This document shows positions 1-7,640 of a DNA stretch of 64,000 nucleotides, piece by piece (within the stretch, counting starts at the first letter, position 1; each line of letters starts with the position of its first letter). The stretch spans positions 62,001 to 126,000 of IMG/VR virus record IMGVR_UViG_3300044948_000997; one strand, 5' to 3'. Origin of the DNA: a virus. The notes beneath the pieces were generated by a model, which was not told the DNA's origin, searched no databases, and saw nothing but the letters and a program-made list of their open reading frames with translations. The position numbers and the translations under genes are program-made.

Positions 1-84
1 GGGGTTTAAGGTCTTTGGGTGGGTTCAACCCCACTTACTTATTAAAAAAACGAAAAGGTAATCGACAAAGAGAACCTTCAAGAA

Positions 85-92
85 TATAAATA
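85..92 (-). promoter_or_regulatory. Orphan late-type motif at the left edge (minus strand)
   Basis: A minus-strand TATTTATA with no start codon in the 84 bp that remain to the window edge. It may serve a gene or RNA outside the window. Confidence 0.35.
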
Positions 93-116
93 TATATGTT
101 TTTACAAAAAAACAAA

Positions 117-2138
117 CTATTTATCAATCTTTTTCGTGATTATTAATTTTTGATCTTTGGATTTTAAAGTGATTTGTTCATTTTCAACAATGTTACCTTT
201 CAATATTTCTTCACTTAAAAAATCTTCACAAAGATTTTGGATAATTCTTTTAATAGGTCTCGCACCATATTCTTCTTGTGAATTTAATTCAAATACTCTT
301 AAGGTTACTGATTTGTCAAAAGTTACCTTGTAGTTTTTATCTTTTAAACGATTATTCAATTTACCAATTTCAATATTGATAATTTTCTTTAAGGTTTCAT
401 CATTTAATGAATTGAATAGAACAACATCGTCAATACGATTTAAAAATTCAGGATTAAATTGTTGTTTTAATGCCTTTTGAATCATTGTCTTTCTAACTTC
501 ATATTTTTGAACTTCAGAAGATGATGTTGAGAACCCAACTCCACCACCAAACTCTGAAACTTTTTTGGCTCCGATGTTTGATGTCATGATAATTAAACAA
601 TTCGTAAAATTAACTTTTCTACCAAATGAATCTGTTAAATGTCCTTCATCTAAAATTTGTAATAGTAAATTGAAAACATCCTTATGAGCCTTCTCAATTT
701 CATCAAATAAAATGACAGAGAATGGGTTATTTTTAACTTTCTCAGTTAATTGACCCCCTTCATCATAACCAACGAAACCTGGAGGAGAACCGATTAATTT
801 TGAAACGTTATGTCTATCCATATATTCGCTCATATCAATACGAATAATTTTTTCAGGGTCACCAAATAAAAATTCAGCTAATGTCTTCGCCAAATATGTT
901 TTACCAACACCGGTGGAACCTAAGAAAATAAACGAACCTATTGGTTTATTAGCGTCTTTTATTCCAACACGATTTCTTCGTATTGATTTAGATATTGTCA
1001 TTACAGCCTCTTCTTGACCAATTACTTTTTCCCCAAGTAATGTTTCAAAATTTAATAACTTTTGAGTTTCTTTAGAATCTAATTTTGAAATTGGTACTCC
1101 AGTCATTTCGGAAATAATCACATAAACGTCATCAACTGATACGGGTATTTTATTATCTTTTTGTTTTTCAGACCATTTTATTTTTTCGTCTTCAAGTTTA
1201 TCCATTATTTTTCGTTCATCATCTCTTAATTTGGCTGCTTGCTCATAATTTTGAGATTTCACTACTTGGATTTTTCTTTCTTTAATTTCGTCCGCCTGTT
1301 TCTTTAATTTTTCAATGGATTCAGGAATTCTAGTTGAAATCCTTTTTTCAGAACCAAGTTCATCTAAAACATCAATCGCTTTATCAGGAAATTGTCTATC
1401 AGTGATATAACGACCTGCAAGTTTAACGATAGTTTCAATCACTCCATCTTCATACGTTACTTTATGAAATTCTTGATATGAATTTTTTAGATTTTTTAAA
1501 ATCTCAATCGTTTCTAATGATGTGGGTTCTTTTAAAATAACTTTTTGAAAACGACGAACTAATGCCCCGTCTTTTTCAATGTGTTTTTTAAATTCATCAA
1601 AGGTCGTCGCACCAATACATTGTAATTCTCCACGAGCCAATGCTGGTTTAAGAATATTTGCGGCGTCCATTGCACCACTCGCATTACCCGCACCAACCAT
1701 AGTATGTAATTCATCAATGAATATGATAACATTTGGGGCTTCTTGTAATTCATTAATAATTGCTTTTATCCTTTCCTCAAACTGTCCACGATATTTAGTT
1801 CCAGCAACTAATGACGTTAAATCTAAAGACATAATTCGTTTATCCAATAAATTTGTTGGACAATCACCTTTAAGAATCATTAATGCTAGTTTTTCAACTA
1901 ATGCAGATTTACCCACACCAGGATCACCCACAATAACGGCGTTGTTTTTCTTTTTACGAGAAAGAATTTGAGCAATTCTTTTCACTTCCTTGTCCCTACC
2001 AACAACAGGGTCAATCTTACCTTCTTCTGCAAGTTTTATTAAATCTCGAGAAAAATTATCCAAAATCGGGGTATTCGAACCTTTCCTTACTTTCTTAGGG
2101 TTAACTGTTGGTCCATCTTCAAAAAAATCTACTGCCAT
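117..2138 (-). CDS. ClpC-like double AAA+ protein unfoldase
   Basis: A 673-residue Hsp100 unfoldase that should thread substrates in an ATP-driven hexamer. The first AAA+ domain has Walker A GDPGVGKS near residue 71 and Walker B IFIDELH. The second has GSTGVGKT near residue 405 and ILFDEIEKAH. The linker holds a UVR-like segment (YEQAAKLRDDER), typical of ClpC rather than ClpB. The N-terminal repeat domain of cellular ClpC is missing: the first AAA+ domain starts almost at once. A VGF tripeptide at residues 534-536 lies where ClpC carries its ClpP-docking loop, so pairing with host ClpP is possible (inference). A host-type promoter precedes it, suggesting early expression. The ATG at 2136-2138 gives the natural start. 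Confidence 0.93.
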   Translation of the reverse strand: MAVDFFEDGPTVNPKKVRKGSNTPILDNFSRDLIKLAEEGKIDPVVGRDKEVKRIAQILSRKKKNNAVIVGDPGVGKSALVEKLALMILKGDCPTNLLDKRIMSLDLTSLVAGTKYRGQFEERIKAIINELQEAPNVIIFIDELHTMVGAGNASGAMDAANILKPALARGELQCIGATTFDEFKKHIEKDGALVRRFQKVILKEPTSLETIEILKNLKNSYQEFHKVTYEDGVIETIVKLAGRYITDRQFPDKAIDVLDELGSEKRISTRIPESIEKLKKQADEIKERKIQVVKSQNYEQAAKLRDDERKIMDKLEDEKIKWSEKQKDNKIPVSVDDVYVIISEMTGVPISKLDSKETQKLLNFETLLGEKVIGQEEAVMTISKSIRRNRVGIKDANKPIGSFIFLGSTGVGKTYLAKTLAEFLFGDPEKIIRIDMSEYMDRHNVSKLIGSPPGFVGYDEGGQLTEKVKNNPFSVILFDEIEKAHKDVFNLLLQILDEGHLTDSFGRKVNFTNCLIIMTSNIGAKKVSEFGGGVGFSTSSSEVQKYEVRKTMIQKALKQQFNPEFLNRIDDVVLFNSLNDETLKKIINIEIGKLNNRLKDKNYKVTFDKSVTLRVFELNSQEEYGARPIKRIIQNLCEDFLSEEILKGNIVENEQITLKSKDQKLIITKKIDK

Positions 2139-2159
2139 ATTTAATAAGTTTTATGTATA

Positions 2160-2191
2160 CAAACATAACACATTCTATACAAAAAACCAAA
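2160..2191 (-). promoter_or_regulatory. Host-type (early) promoter for the ClpC-like gene
   Basis: On the minus strand the -33 element TTTG (plus-strand 2188-2191) is followed by exactly 20 nt and then TATGTTTG (2160-2167), matching the Bacteroidetes TAnnTTTG -7 element. The ATG is 21 nt downstream. Two other sites in the window have the identical 20-nt spacing. Confidence 0.75.
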
Positions 2192-2265
2192 TAATAGACA
2201 AAATGTCAAAAATTTTTTTTTATCGATTATTTTTTGTATTATTGTTAATATAAAACTATAAAATC

Positions 2266-2511
2266 ATGTCAATAAAAAAAGAAAAAATCAGTGGGGAAAT
2301 GATTGATGTAACAATCAAATCTTCAAGTCTTAAGTCAGCATCTTATGACTCATTATCAGAAAGATTAACAATTACATTCAATTCGGGGGCTTCTTACGAA
2401 TACCGTAAAATCCCAATGTTATTGTTTACTAAATTTAGACTGGCAAAGTCTCAAGGGACGTACTTTAACAAGTTCATCTCTAAAGAGTTTAAATTTAAAA
2501 AATTAGATTAA
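2266..2511 (+). CDS. KTSC-domain protein, first copy
   Basis: An 81-residue protein made almost entirely of a KTSC domain, the small module also found at the C-terminus of some lysyl-tRNA synthetases. Visible family features are the Ser-Ser start of the domain, an SYEYRKIP strand, and SQGTYFNKFI near the end. It is a clear paralogue of the next gene: SGEMIDVTIKSSS here corresponds to EGKMIHVIINSSN there. The molecular role of free-standing KTSC proteins is not known. It starts at ATG 2266 and is followed by a strong terminator, so it forms its own unit. No late-type motif is seen upstream. Confidence 0.85.
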   Translation: MSIKKEKISGEMIDVTIKSSSLKSASYDSLSERLTITFNSGASYEYRKIPMLLFTKFRLAKSQGTYFNKFISKEFKFKKLD

Positions 2512-2515
2512 AACG

Positions 2516-2544
2516 AAACCCCGAGAAATCGGGGTTTTCTTTTT
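2516..2544 (+). terminator. Rho-independent terminator after first KTSC gene
   Basis: A 9-bp stem AAACCCCGA/TCGGGGTTT closes on a GAAA tetraloop and runs into T-rich sequence. It lies directly after the stop codon at 2511. Confidence 0.85.
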
Positions 2545-2546
2545 GA

Positions 2547-2554
2547 TATTTATT
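2547..2554 (+). promoter_or_regulatory. Late-type promoter motif TATTTATT
   Basis: One-base variant of the recurring TATTTATA element, 15 nt before the ATG at 2570 and immediately downstream of a terminator. Confidence 0.55.
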
Positions 2555-2569
2555 ACATATATTAATGAT

Positions 2570-2815
2570 ATGGGAATAACATCAGAAAGAATCGAGGGTA
2601 AGATGATACACGTTATCATCAACTCATCAAATTTAAAAGAGGCATCTTATAACACAGAGAGCGAGGACTTAACTGTCACTTTTAATAATGGAACTATTTA
2701 TGAATACAATAAAGTTCCTTGGACAAAATTCACTAAGTTTAGACTTGCTGAATCACAAGGAAAACACTTTAACGAAAATATCGCTAAAGGACATAAGTAT
2801 AAAAAAATAGGATGA
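2570..2815 (+). CDS. KTSC-domain protein, second copy
   Basis: An 81-residue paralogue of the preceding gene, with the same KTSC pattern: IINSSN, TIYEYNKVP, FRLAESQGKHFN. An ATG nine codons upstream (2543) would lie inside the terminator and promoter, so the start at 2570 is preferred; it also matches the N-terminus of the paralogue. The last four bases overlap the ATG of the nucleotidyltransferase gene (ATGA), so the two are translationally coupled. Function unknown beyond the domain. Confidence 0.85.
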   Translation: MGITSERIEGKMIHVIINSSNLKEASYNTESEDLTVTFNNGTIYEYNKVPWTKFTKFRLAESQGKHFNENIAKGHKYKKIG

Positions 2816-3570
2816 GTTTATTTGAAGAATTAATTGAGGATAAGGTTGGGGATGAGAAAATCGTAAAGTCATTTAAGACTAAGGATTCATTATCTGACAA
2901 TATTTTTGAGGAATCAAAGGGTAAATTCACTATGCGTGACGACATCAGAAAGGCGTTAATTAAAATTTCTGAGGATTTCATATCAACCTTAGGTGTCGAA
3001 TTTTTCATACACGACATCGTATTAACAGGATCATTATCAAATTATAACTGGTCAAATTATTCAGACGTAGATTTACATATCATTATTGATTTTAAAGAAT
3101 CGAAATATAATTCAGATATTTTAAAAGAATTCTTTGACGCCAAGAAAAATGTGTGGAACGAAAAACACAACATCATTATTAAAGGATTTGACGTCGAATT
3201 ATATGTTCAAGATGTTAATGAAGAACATATATCTTCCGGTGTATATTCAATTTTAAACAATAAGTGGATTGTTTCACCAAAAAAAGACAATCCTAAGATT
3301 GACGATAAAATGATTTTACAAAAAGCTGAGGATTACATGAAGAAAATCGACCTAATTATTGATAAGAGTAAAAAAGGTGTTGATACTATTGATGAAATTG
3401 AAAACATGAGAAAAAAGTTAAAATCATTCAGACAGAGTGGATTAGATGAAGGAGGAGAGTATTCTTATGAGAACTTAACTTTCAAATTATTAAGAAGAAA
3501 TGGATACATTCATAAACTTTTAGACCTTAAAACTAAACTTACAGACAAGAAATTGTCGGTGACACAATAA
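2812..3570 (+). CDS. Predicted nucleotidyltransferase
   Basis: A 252-residue protein with the polymerase-beta-like nucleotidyltransferase signature: GS at residues 73-74, then SDVDLHI with Asp85 and Asp87, and a third acidic strand FDVELYV with Asp127. These would bind two metal ions and transfer a nucleotide to an unknown protein or RNA acceptor. The rest is helical and lysine-rich with no recognised domain. It overlaps the upstream KTSC gene by four bases. No HEPN partner is adjacent, so a HEPN/MNT toxin pair is not supported. It could modify a host component, but the substrate cannot be read from sequence. Confidence 0.75.
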   Translation: MSLFEELIEDKVGDEKIVKSFKTKDSLSDNIFEESKGKFTMRDDIRKALIKISEDFISTLGVEFFIHDIVLTGSLSNYNWSNYSDVDLHIIIDFKESKYNSDILKEFFDAKKNVWNEKHNIIIKGFDVELYVQDVNEEHISSGVYSILNNKWIVSPKKDNPKIDDKMILQKAEDYMKKIDLIIDKSKKGVDTIDEIENMRKKLKSFRQSGLDEGGEYSYENLTFKLLRRNGYIHKLLDLKTKLTDKKLSVTQ

Positions 3571-3598
3571 AGAACCTTATTTTTTCCCTATATGTATG

Positions 3599-3606
3599 TA
3601 TTTATA
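3599..3606 (+). promoter_or_regulatory. Late-type promoter motif TATTTATA
   Basis: Located 34 nt before the ATG at 3641. The leader is A-rich and ends in a run of A, as for other abundant structural genes here. Confidence 0.65.
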
Positions 3607-3640
3607 GGATAAGAATAAGTATATCTAACAATCAAAAAAA

Positions 3641-4693
3641 ATGGCAGAGATAAAACCCCTAGGCAGTGAAAAACTTAACACAGAAGACAAATTAAAAAGA
3701 ATTCTTGAGTTAACGTATTTCAACGAAAATAAAAAATCAAATTCATCTACTAAACCTGAACTGGTTAAAGAATCAAAAACAGGTGGAATATTTGGTATTG
3801 TCAAAGAAAAAGACGGTTACTACGTAAAAAGAGGTTTGAACGAATCATCATTGGATTACATTGGTGGTATGTTTATGAAAAACAAAAATAGATTTAATTC
3901 GTATGCTGACGCATATAAAAGATTAAATCTTTTAAACGGACAGGAAAATATACAGGAAGCAACAAAGTATGTTTTAAAACAAAACAAACCACAAGAAGAA
4001 GCTCCAATGGCTGAACCAGCAATGAACGCAGCACCTGCTCCAAGTATGGAACCTGCTCCAAGTATGGAACCTGCTCCAAGTATGGAACCTGCACCTGACG
4101 CATCGGCAGCACCATCTAGTGAATTTCCTCCAGCTGATGGTGTGGATATGACTGGATTAGAAGGTGGTGAATCTTCTAAACGTTCAGACTATATGGCTGA
4201 AGCTCAAAAATTTGCAGGAAAGTTAGGTCAAGAATTGAGAGATTTACATGATAGAATGGAAAGTGATGATATAAAGTATATTTTAAATATGATTATATCT
4301 GCGGTTGATTTAGACAAATTAGACGATGATGATATTGAAGACATCGCAAAGAAATTTGAACGTGAGGAGGAAGAAGGTGGGGAAATGGGTTCAGAAGAAC
4401 CAGCAATGGAACCATCACCTGAAGCTGCTGCAGAACCAACATCAGATGAAGATTTGGGAGAGAACACAATGTCAGCATTAGATGAGTTTATTAATAACCC
4501 AGCACCGGGAGAACAAATGGAAATATCTTTAGATGATTTTGTTGATGGTGGTGACGATTTATCAAAAAGTGCCGATTTAGAGATGGGAAATGATAAAAAA
4601 CAAACTGATGTTGAAAAGGAGATAGATTTGGATGAAATTAAAAATGAAATTCATAGAAGTATCGGTGAAACTTTAAGTAAATATTTCAACTAA
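3641..4693 (+). CDS. Acidic probable internal head protein with PAPSME repeats
   Basis: A 350-residue, strongly acidic protein. Residues about 50-105 form a compact domain (GGIFGIVKEKDGYYVKRG, then NRFNSYADAYKRLNLL). A Met-Glu-Pro-Ala linker follows with three perfect copies of an 18-bp repeat, then helical acidic segments and an amphipathic C-terminus (EIHRSIGETLSKYFN). Its place upstream of terminase and portal, its late promoter and its A-rich leader suggest an abundant virion or prohead-core protein. The function is inferred from context only; no enzymatic motif is visible. Confidence 0.6.
   Translation: MAEIKPLGSEKLNTEDKLKRILELTYFNENKKSNSSTKPELVKESKTGGIFGIVKEKDGYYVKRGLNESSLDYIGGMFMKNKNRFNSYADAYKRLNLLNGQENIQEATKYVLKQNKPQEEAPMAEPAMNAAPAPSMEPAPSMEPAPSMEPAPDASAAPSSEFPPADGVDMTGLEGGESSKRSDYMAEAQKFAGKLGQELRDLHDRMESDDIKYILNMIISAVDLDKLDDDDIEDIAKKFEREEEEGGEMGSEEPAMEPSPEAAAEPTSDEDLGENTMSALDEFINNPAPGEQMEISLDDFVDGGDDLSKSADLEMGNDKKQTDVEKEIDLDEIKNEIHRSIGETLSKYFN
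4036..4091 (+). repeat. 18-bp tandem repeat in coding sequence
   Basis: Three adjacent near-identical copies of an 18-bp unit encode repeated PAPSME. They lie in the low-complexity linker of the acidic protein and are likely to vary in copy number. Confidence 0.8.
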
Positions 4694-4694
4694 A

Positions 4695-5096
4695 ATGCAT
4701 CTAATATATGTCAATGAGATTGGTTCAGATTACAAAGGTCAAAAACAGTATGAATTTGTTTTTAGTGAAAGTACTGAGATTGATATGGGGGAGTGGTTTA
4801 TCATTCCTGCTTCGGCTAACCAACAATCTAAATCTCCTGACATCGAATATGTTGATGTAGTTGGGTTATTAAAGAACACAGATTTACAATTAGAACTTAT
4901 TCAAAACTCCGATTATTTCGGAGTTATTGATGCTGTAGATGGTGTTATATCGTTAGCTTGGGAAAAATTTGATTTTGATTCAGAAAATGAAAGATTATCA
5001 TTTAAATTTGCGGAATCTTTAGAAAATGTTACAAAAAAATTAAAACAAAGAGGTTATATTCTATTAAACGAAAACATTAAAATAAATAATATATGA
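4695..5096 (+). CDS. Conserved hypothetical protein
   Basis: 133 residues, not recognised. It begins one base after the stop of the acidic head protein and its stop overlaps the ATG of the next gene, so it is translated as part of this operon. The sequence looks like a folded alpha/beta protein: an N-terminal strand MHLIYVNEIG, a GEWFIIPAS segment and a C-terminal helix-strand (LKQRGYILLNE). There are no cysteine clusters, membrane segments or catalytic motifs. The neighbours suggest a head-assembly role. Confidence 0.6.
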   Translation: MHLIYVNEIGSDYKGQKQYEFVFSESTEIDMGEWFIIPASANQQSKSPDIEYVDVVGLLKNTDLQLELIQNSDYFGVIDAVDGVISLAWEKFDFDSENERLSFKFAESLENVTKKLKQRGYILLNENIKINNI

Positions 5097-6046
5097 AAAG
5101 AGACGTAATTGTTGGACAACTAGTTAAAGAAGGGTTTTCTCAAAAAACATTGGTTAATTTCAATGATAAACAACTTTCTGATTTACATGAAAGAATTGTC
5201 GTTGATGCCGATAAATTAAAAACAGACCCAAAATTACAGGCGTTAGCTAAAGACCCAAATACTGAGGTTGAGGTTAAAGAAGAATTGAAAGGTGGACAAA
5301 AGAAATTAGATAAGAACCACAACGGAAAAATTGATGGTCAAAAGAAAGACGTTAATGAAGTGGATATGGGATTAACTGTAAAAGGTTCAAAATCAAGTGG
5401 TTCAAATTTGTTTGGCAGTAAATCTACAACACCTAAAAAGAAAACTACACCTAAGAAAAAAGAAGAAGGTGAAACTGAAGAGGGAGAAGTGGACGAATCA
5501 ATACATGGTATTGTGATAGGAGCAACAAAAGAAAAATTAAAAAAAGATTTAGGTAGAGATCCTGAAGACCATGAGGTTGAAAGTGAACTTACTAAATTTT
5601 ATAATATTTGGAAAAAAGATAAAGAAGATAAAGAAGGTAATGAACCAAAAGAAAAAAAGAAAAAAGGATTCGTAGTAGGGAAACAACCTTCACCAAATTT
5701 TAACGGTCACAAAAAGAAAGAGGAAGATGTTAAAGAATGGGTTGAGGCGTTAGCTGAAAATAATTTTCATAGTTTTACATCAAAAAATGAAATTATGGAA
5801 CTTATTAAAAGTAAACTTACCGAATCTGAGGTTATGGAACCACAACACGGTGCTAATGTAAAAAAAGGACACAATGGTATTCCTGAATTTATGACTTATG
5901 ATGCTATTACATCTTCAGCACCAGCAGTTGCTCCGAGTAAACCAAAAGTTGTTCCCGGAACTAAACCGGCTAGACCAAAAAGAGACCCATTTAATCCAGG
6001 TCCAAAACCAAGTCCAAGACCTAAGGCGTTACAGGAAAAAAAATAA
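5093..6046 (+). CDS. Lysine-rich virion-associated protein with EF-hand-like loop
   Basis: 317 residues, very rich in Lys and Glu, with Pro-rich ends. Near residue 72 it has DKNHNGKIDGQ, which fits the calcium-loop pattern D-x-N-x-x-G-x-I-D. A single such loop may be structural only. The middle holds TTPKKK repeats and the C-terminus is basic and proline-rich (GPKPSPRPKALQEKK), suited to contact DNA or the acidic core. A helix EIMELIKSKLTES resembles the terminal tags of other proteins in this genome. Coupled to the upstream gene by an ATGA overlap. Possibly an internal head protein (inference). Confidence 0.55.
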   Translation: MKRDVIVGQLVKEGFSQKTLVNFNDKQLSDLHERIVVDADKLKTDPKLQALAKDPNTEVEVKEELKGGQKKLDKNHNGKIDGQKKDVNEVDMGLTVKGSKSSGSNLFGSKSTTPKKKTTPKKKEEGETEEGEVDESIHGIVIGATKEKLKKDLGRDPEDHEVESELTKFYNIWKKDKEDKEGNEPKEKKKKGFVVGKQPSPNFNGHKKKEEDVKEWVEALAENNFHSFTSKNEIMELIKSKLTESEVMEPQHGANVKKGHNGIPEFMTYDAITSSAPAVAPSKPKVVPGTKPARPKRDPFNPGPKPSPRPKALQEKK

Positions 6047-6057
6047 TTTATAAAATT

Positions 6058-7599
6058 ATGAAATTATCTAAGAAAAAATTGTTATCTTTAATCAAAGAAA
6101 ATTTGAACGAAATGGCAATGACATTTGATGGTGAAGATAGACCAGATCAATCTATACAACAAAAATTAGCAACAGGTGATACCCCACTTAAAAAGGTACC
6201 TTTTCCAAAAACGGGAAATCCAAATCAAAATTTTCAAGAATTATTAGCGTCGGAGAGATATAGAGATGTGGTTGCTAAAGTAAGAGAATTTTCAAATTTT
6301 AGTGGTAACATACAAGATGCATCTTTATCCGGTATTATGTTGGATGCATTGAGGAAGACGACAACGATTGAATCTCAATATAAAAGAGAATTAGAACAAC
6401 TTGCAATTCAAATTGTTTTGAAAGAGTATTCAGTACCTGAAGGTAAACTTAACATAACCGCCACCATCACAGGGGGAATTAGTTCTACTGAAGGGATGCA
6501 ACAACAAAGAGGTCCAGAAGTAAATGAACCTGAAGTTGATGTTGATTCAGATGACAATGAAGATGGTGATGAATCACAACCACAACAACCAGAAGATAAT
6601 GACTTTATACATGATGAGACATTATTAGCTAAAGCATTACAAGATTTAAATTTAGAAAAAGCTAAAAGACGATTAACAAACGCGTTAATACAAGGTGCAT
6701 CAAAAGAGGGTCATTGGTTACACACTGGATCAATAAAAACAGGTGAAGGTGAATTGGATTTTACTCGTGTTTCTACTTTAATTAAACAAATAGTGGGTAA
6801 CGCTAATGGAGAAGAACTTATTAGATGTTACGGATTGATGATGTCAATAAATGATAGTTTTTATTGGCAAATGAGTAATGATGCAATTAAAAATCTTAGT
6901 AGTAGTGTTGCTGGTAGAGTTCAAGTTATATTTCAAAGTCCAGAATCGGAAGGTGGTGATGAAGAACAACCTGGCATGGATGGTGAAGATGAGGGAGGTG
7001 AAGATGAGGGAGGTGAAGAAGATAATAAAGTAAAAATTATTGCTGAAGGTATAAATTTTGTAGTATTAGTACATGAACTTACTAAAGGTATATTTGAAGT
7101 AATCGCAGGTGCTGGTATACCTGATGATCAAGAAACTTGGAATAAAATTGACGAAACTGAAGATATTTTACAAAAAGAAGTTTGGGATTTAAGATTAGGT
7201 CCAGCAATTTGGAATAGATTGAGGTCTCAAATACCTGACAAATATAGTGAAGAGGATTCAAAAAGTATTAAGAATTTCTTATTAGAGGAAATATTTAAAT
7301 TACCAGCTAAACAATTTTTAGTATTTTTAAGAGAGGTAATTTCAGGTTCACAAAGGGGAGCTCAATTAATTCAAAAAGTAATTGATAGTATTGTAAAAGA
7401 TTTAAATGACGAAGAATATGAAGATGCGATGAATCAATTTGACGTTGAATTAGAGAATTTATCTGATGAAACTCCTGATAATAATTTGAAAGATTGGATA
7501 ATGACTATTCCGGGTATTTCGTTATCCAATGACGACGACGACGATGAAGATGATGATGACATTTATAAAGAATTAGGATTAGACAGACCTAAAAGATAA
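6058..7599 (+). CDS. Large acidic head-associated protein with N-terminal tag
   Basis: 513 residues, no recognised catalytic domain. It begins MKLSKKKLLSLIKENLNE, a basic amphipathic tag of the kind T4 uses to target internal proteins to the prohead; LNE at residues 16-18 fits the (L/I)-x-E cleavage rule of gp21 proteases. Two helical regions are separated by acidic low-complexity stretches (EDEGGEDEGGEED), and the C-terminus is an Asp run. A terminator follows at once, ending the operon that starts at 3641. A virion or prohead-core role is inferred from position and composition. Confidence 0.6.
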   Translation: MKLSKKKLLSLIKENLNEMAMTFDGEDRPDQSIQQKLATGDTPLKKVPFPKTGNPNQNFQELLASERYRDVVAKVREFSNFSGNIQDASLSGIMLDALRKTTTIESQYKRELEQLAIQIVLKEYSVPEGKLNITATITGGISSTEGMQQQRGPEVNEPEVDVDSDDNEDGDESQPQQPEDNDFIHDETLLAKALQDLNLEKAKRRLTNALIQGASKEGHWLHTGSIKTGEGELDFTRVSTLIKQIVGNANGEELIRCYGLMMSINDSFYWQMSNDAIKNLSSSVAGRVQVIFQSPESEGGDEEQPGMDGEDEGGEDEGGEEDNKVKIIAEGINFVVLVHELTKGIFEVIAGAGIPDDQETWNKIDETEDILQKEVWDLRLGPAIWNRLRSQIPDKYSEEDSKSIKNFLLEEIFKLPAKQFLVFLREVISGSQRGAQLIQKVIDSIVKDLNDEEYEDAMNQFDVELENLSDETPDNNLKDWIMTIPGISLSNDDDDDEDDDDIYKELGLDRPKR

Positions 7600-7602
7600 T
7601 AC

Positions 7603-7628
7603 AAGGGAGGTTTAACCTCCCTTTTTTT
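7603..7628 (+). terminator. Rho-independent terminator
   Basis: A GGGAGGT/ACCTCCC stem, extended by flanking A-T pairs, with a 3-nt loop, is followed by a T tract. The T tract runs straight into the late-type promoter of the terminase gene. Confidence 0.85.
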
Positions 7629-7629
7629 G

Positions 7630-7637
7630 TATTTATA
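7630..7637 (+). promoter_or_regulatory. Late-type promoter motif TATTTATA (terminase)
   Basis: Only 3 nt separate the motif from the ATG at 7641. A sigma-55-type -10 element at this distance would start transcription at or next to the start codon. Confidence 0.7.
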
Positions 7638-7640
7638 TAT

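Noticed and set aside
19-34. T-arm of a tRNA
   Set aside because: The loop has 6 rather than 7 bases, no CCA or matching acceptor strand is visible, and the upstream bases do not form an anticodon arm.
2812-3570. HEPN/MNT-type toxin-antitoxin pair
   Set aside because: The nucleotidyltransferase motif is present but no HEPN partner or other toxin lies next to it.
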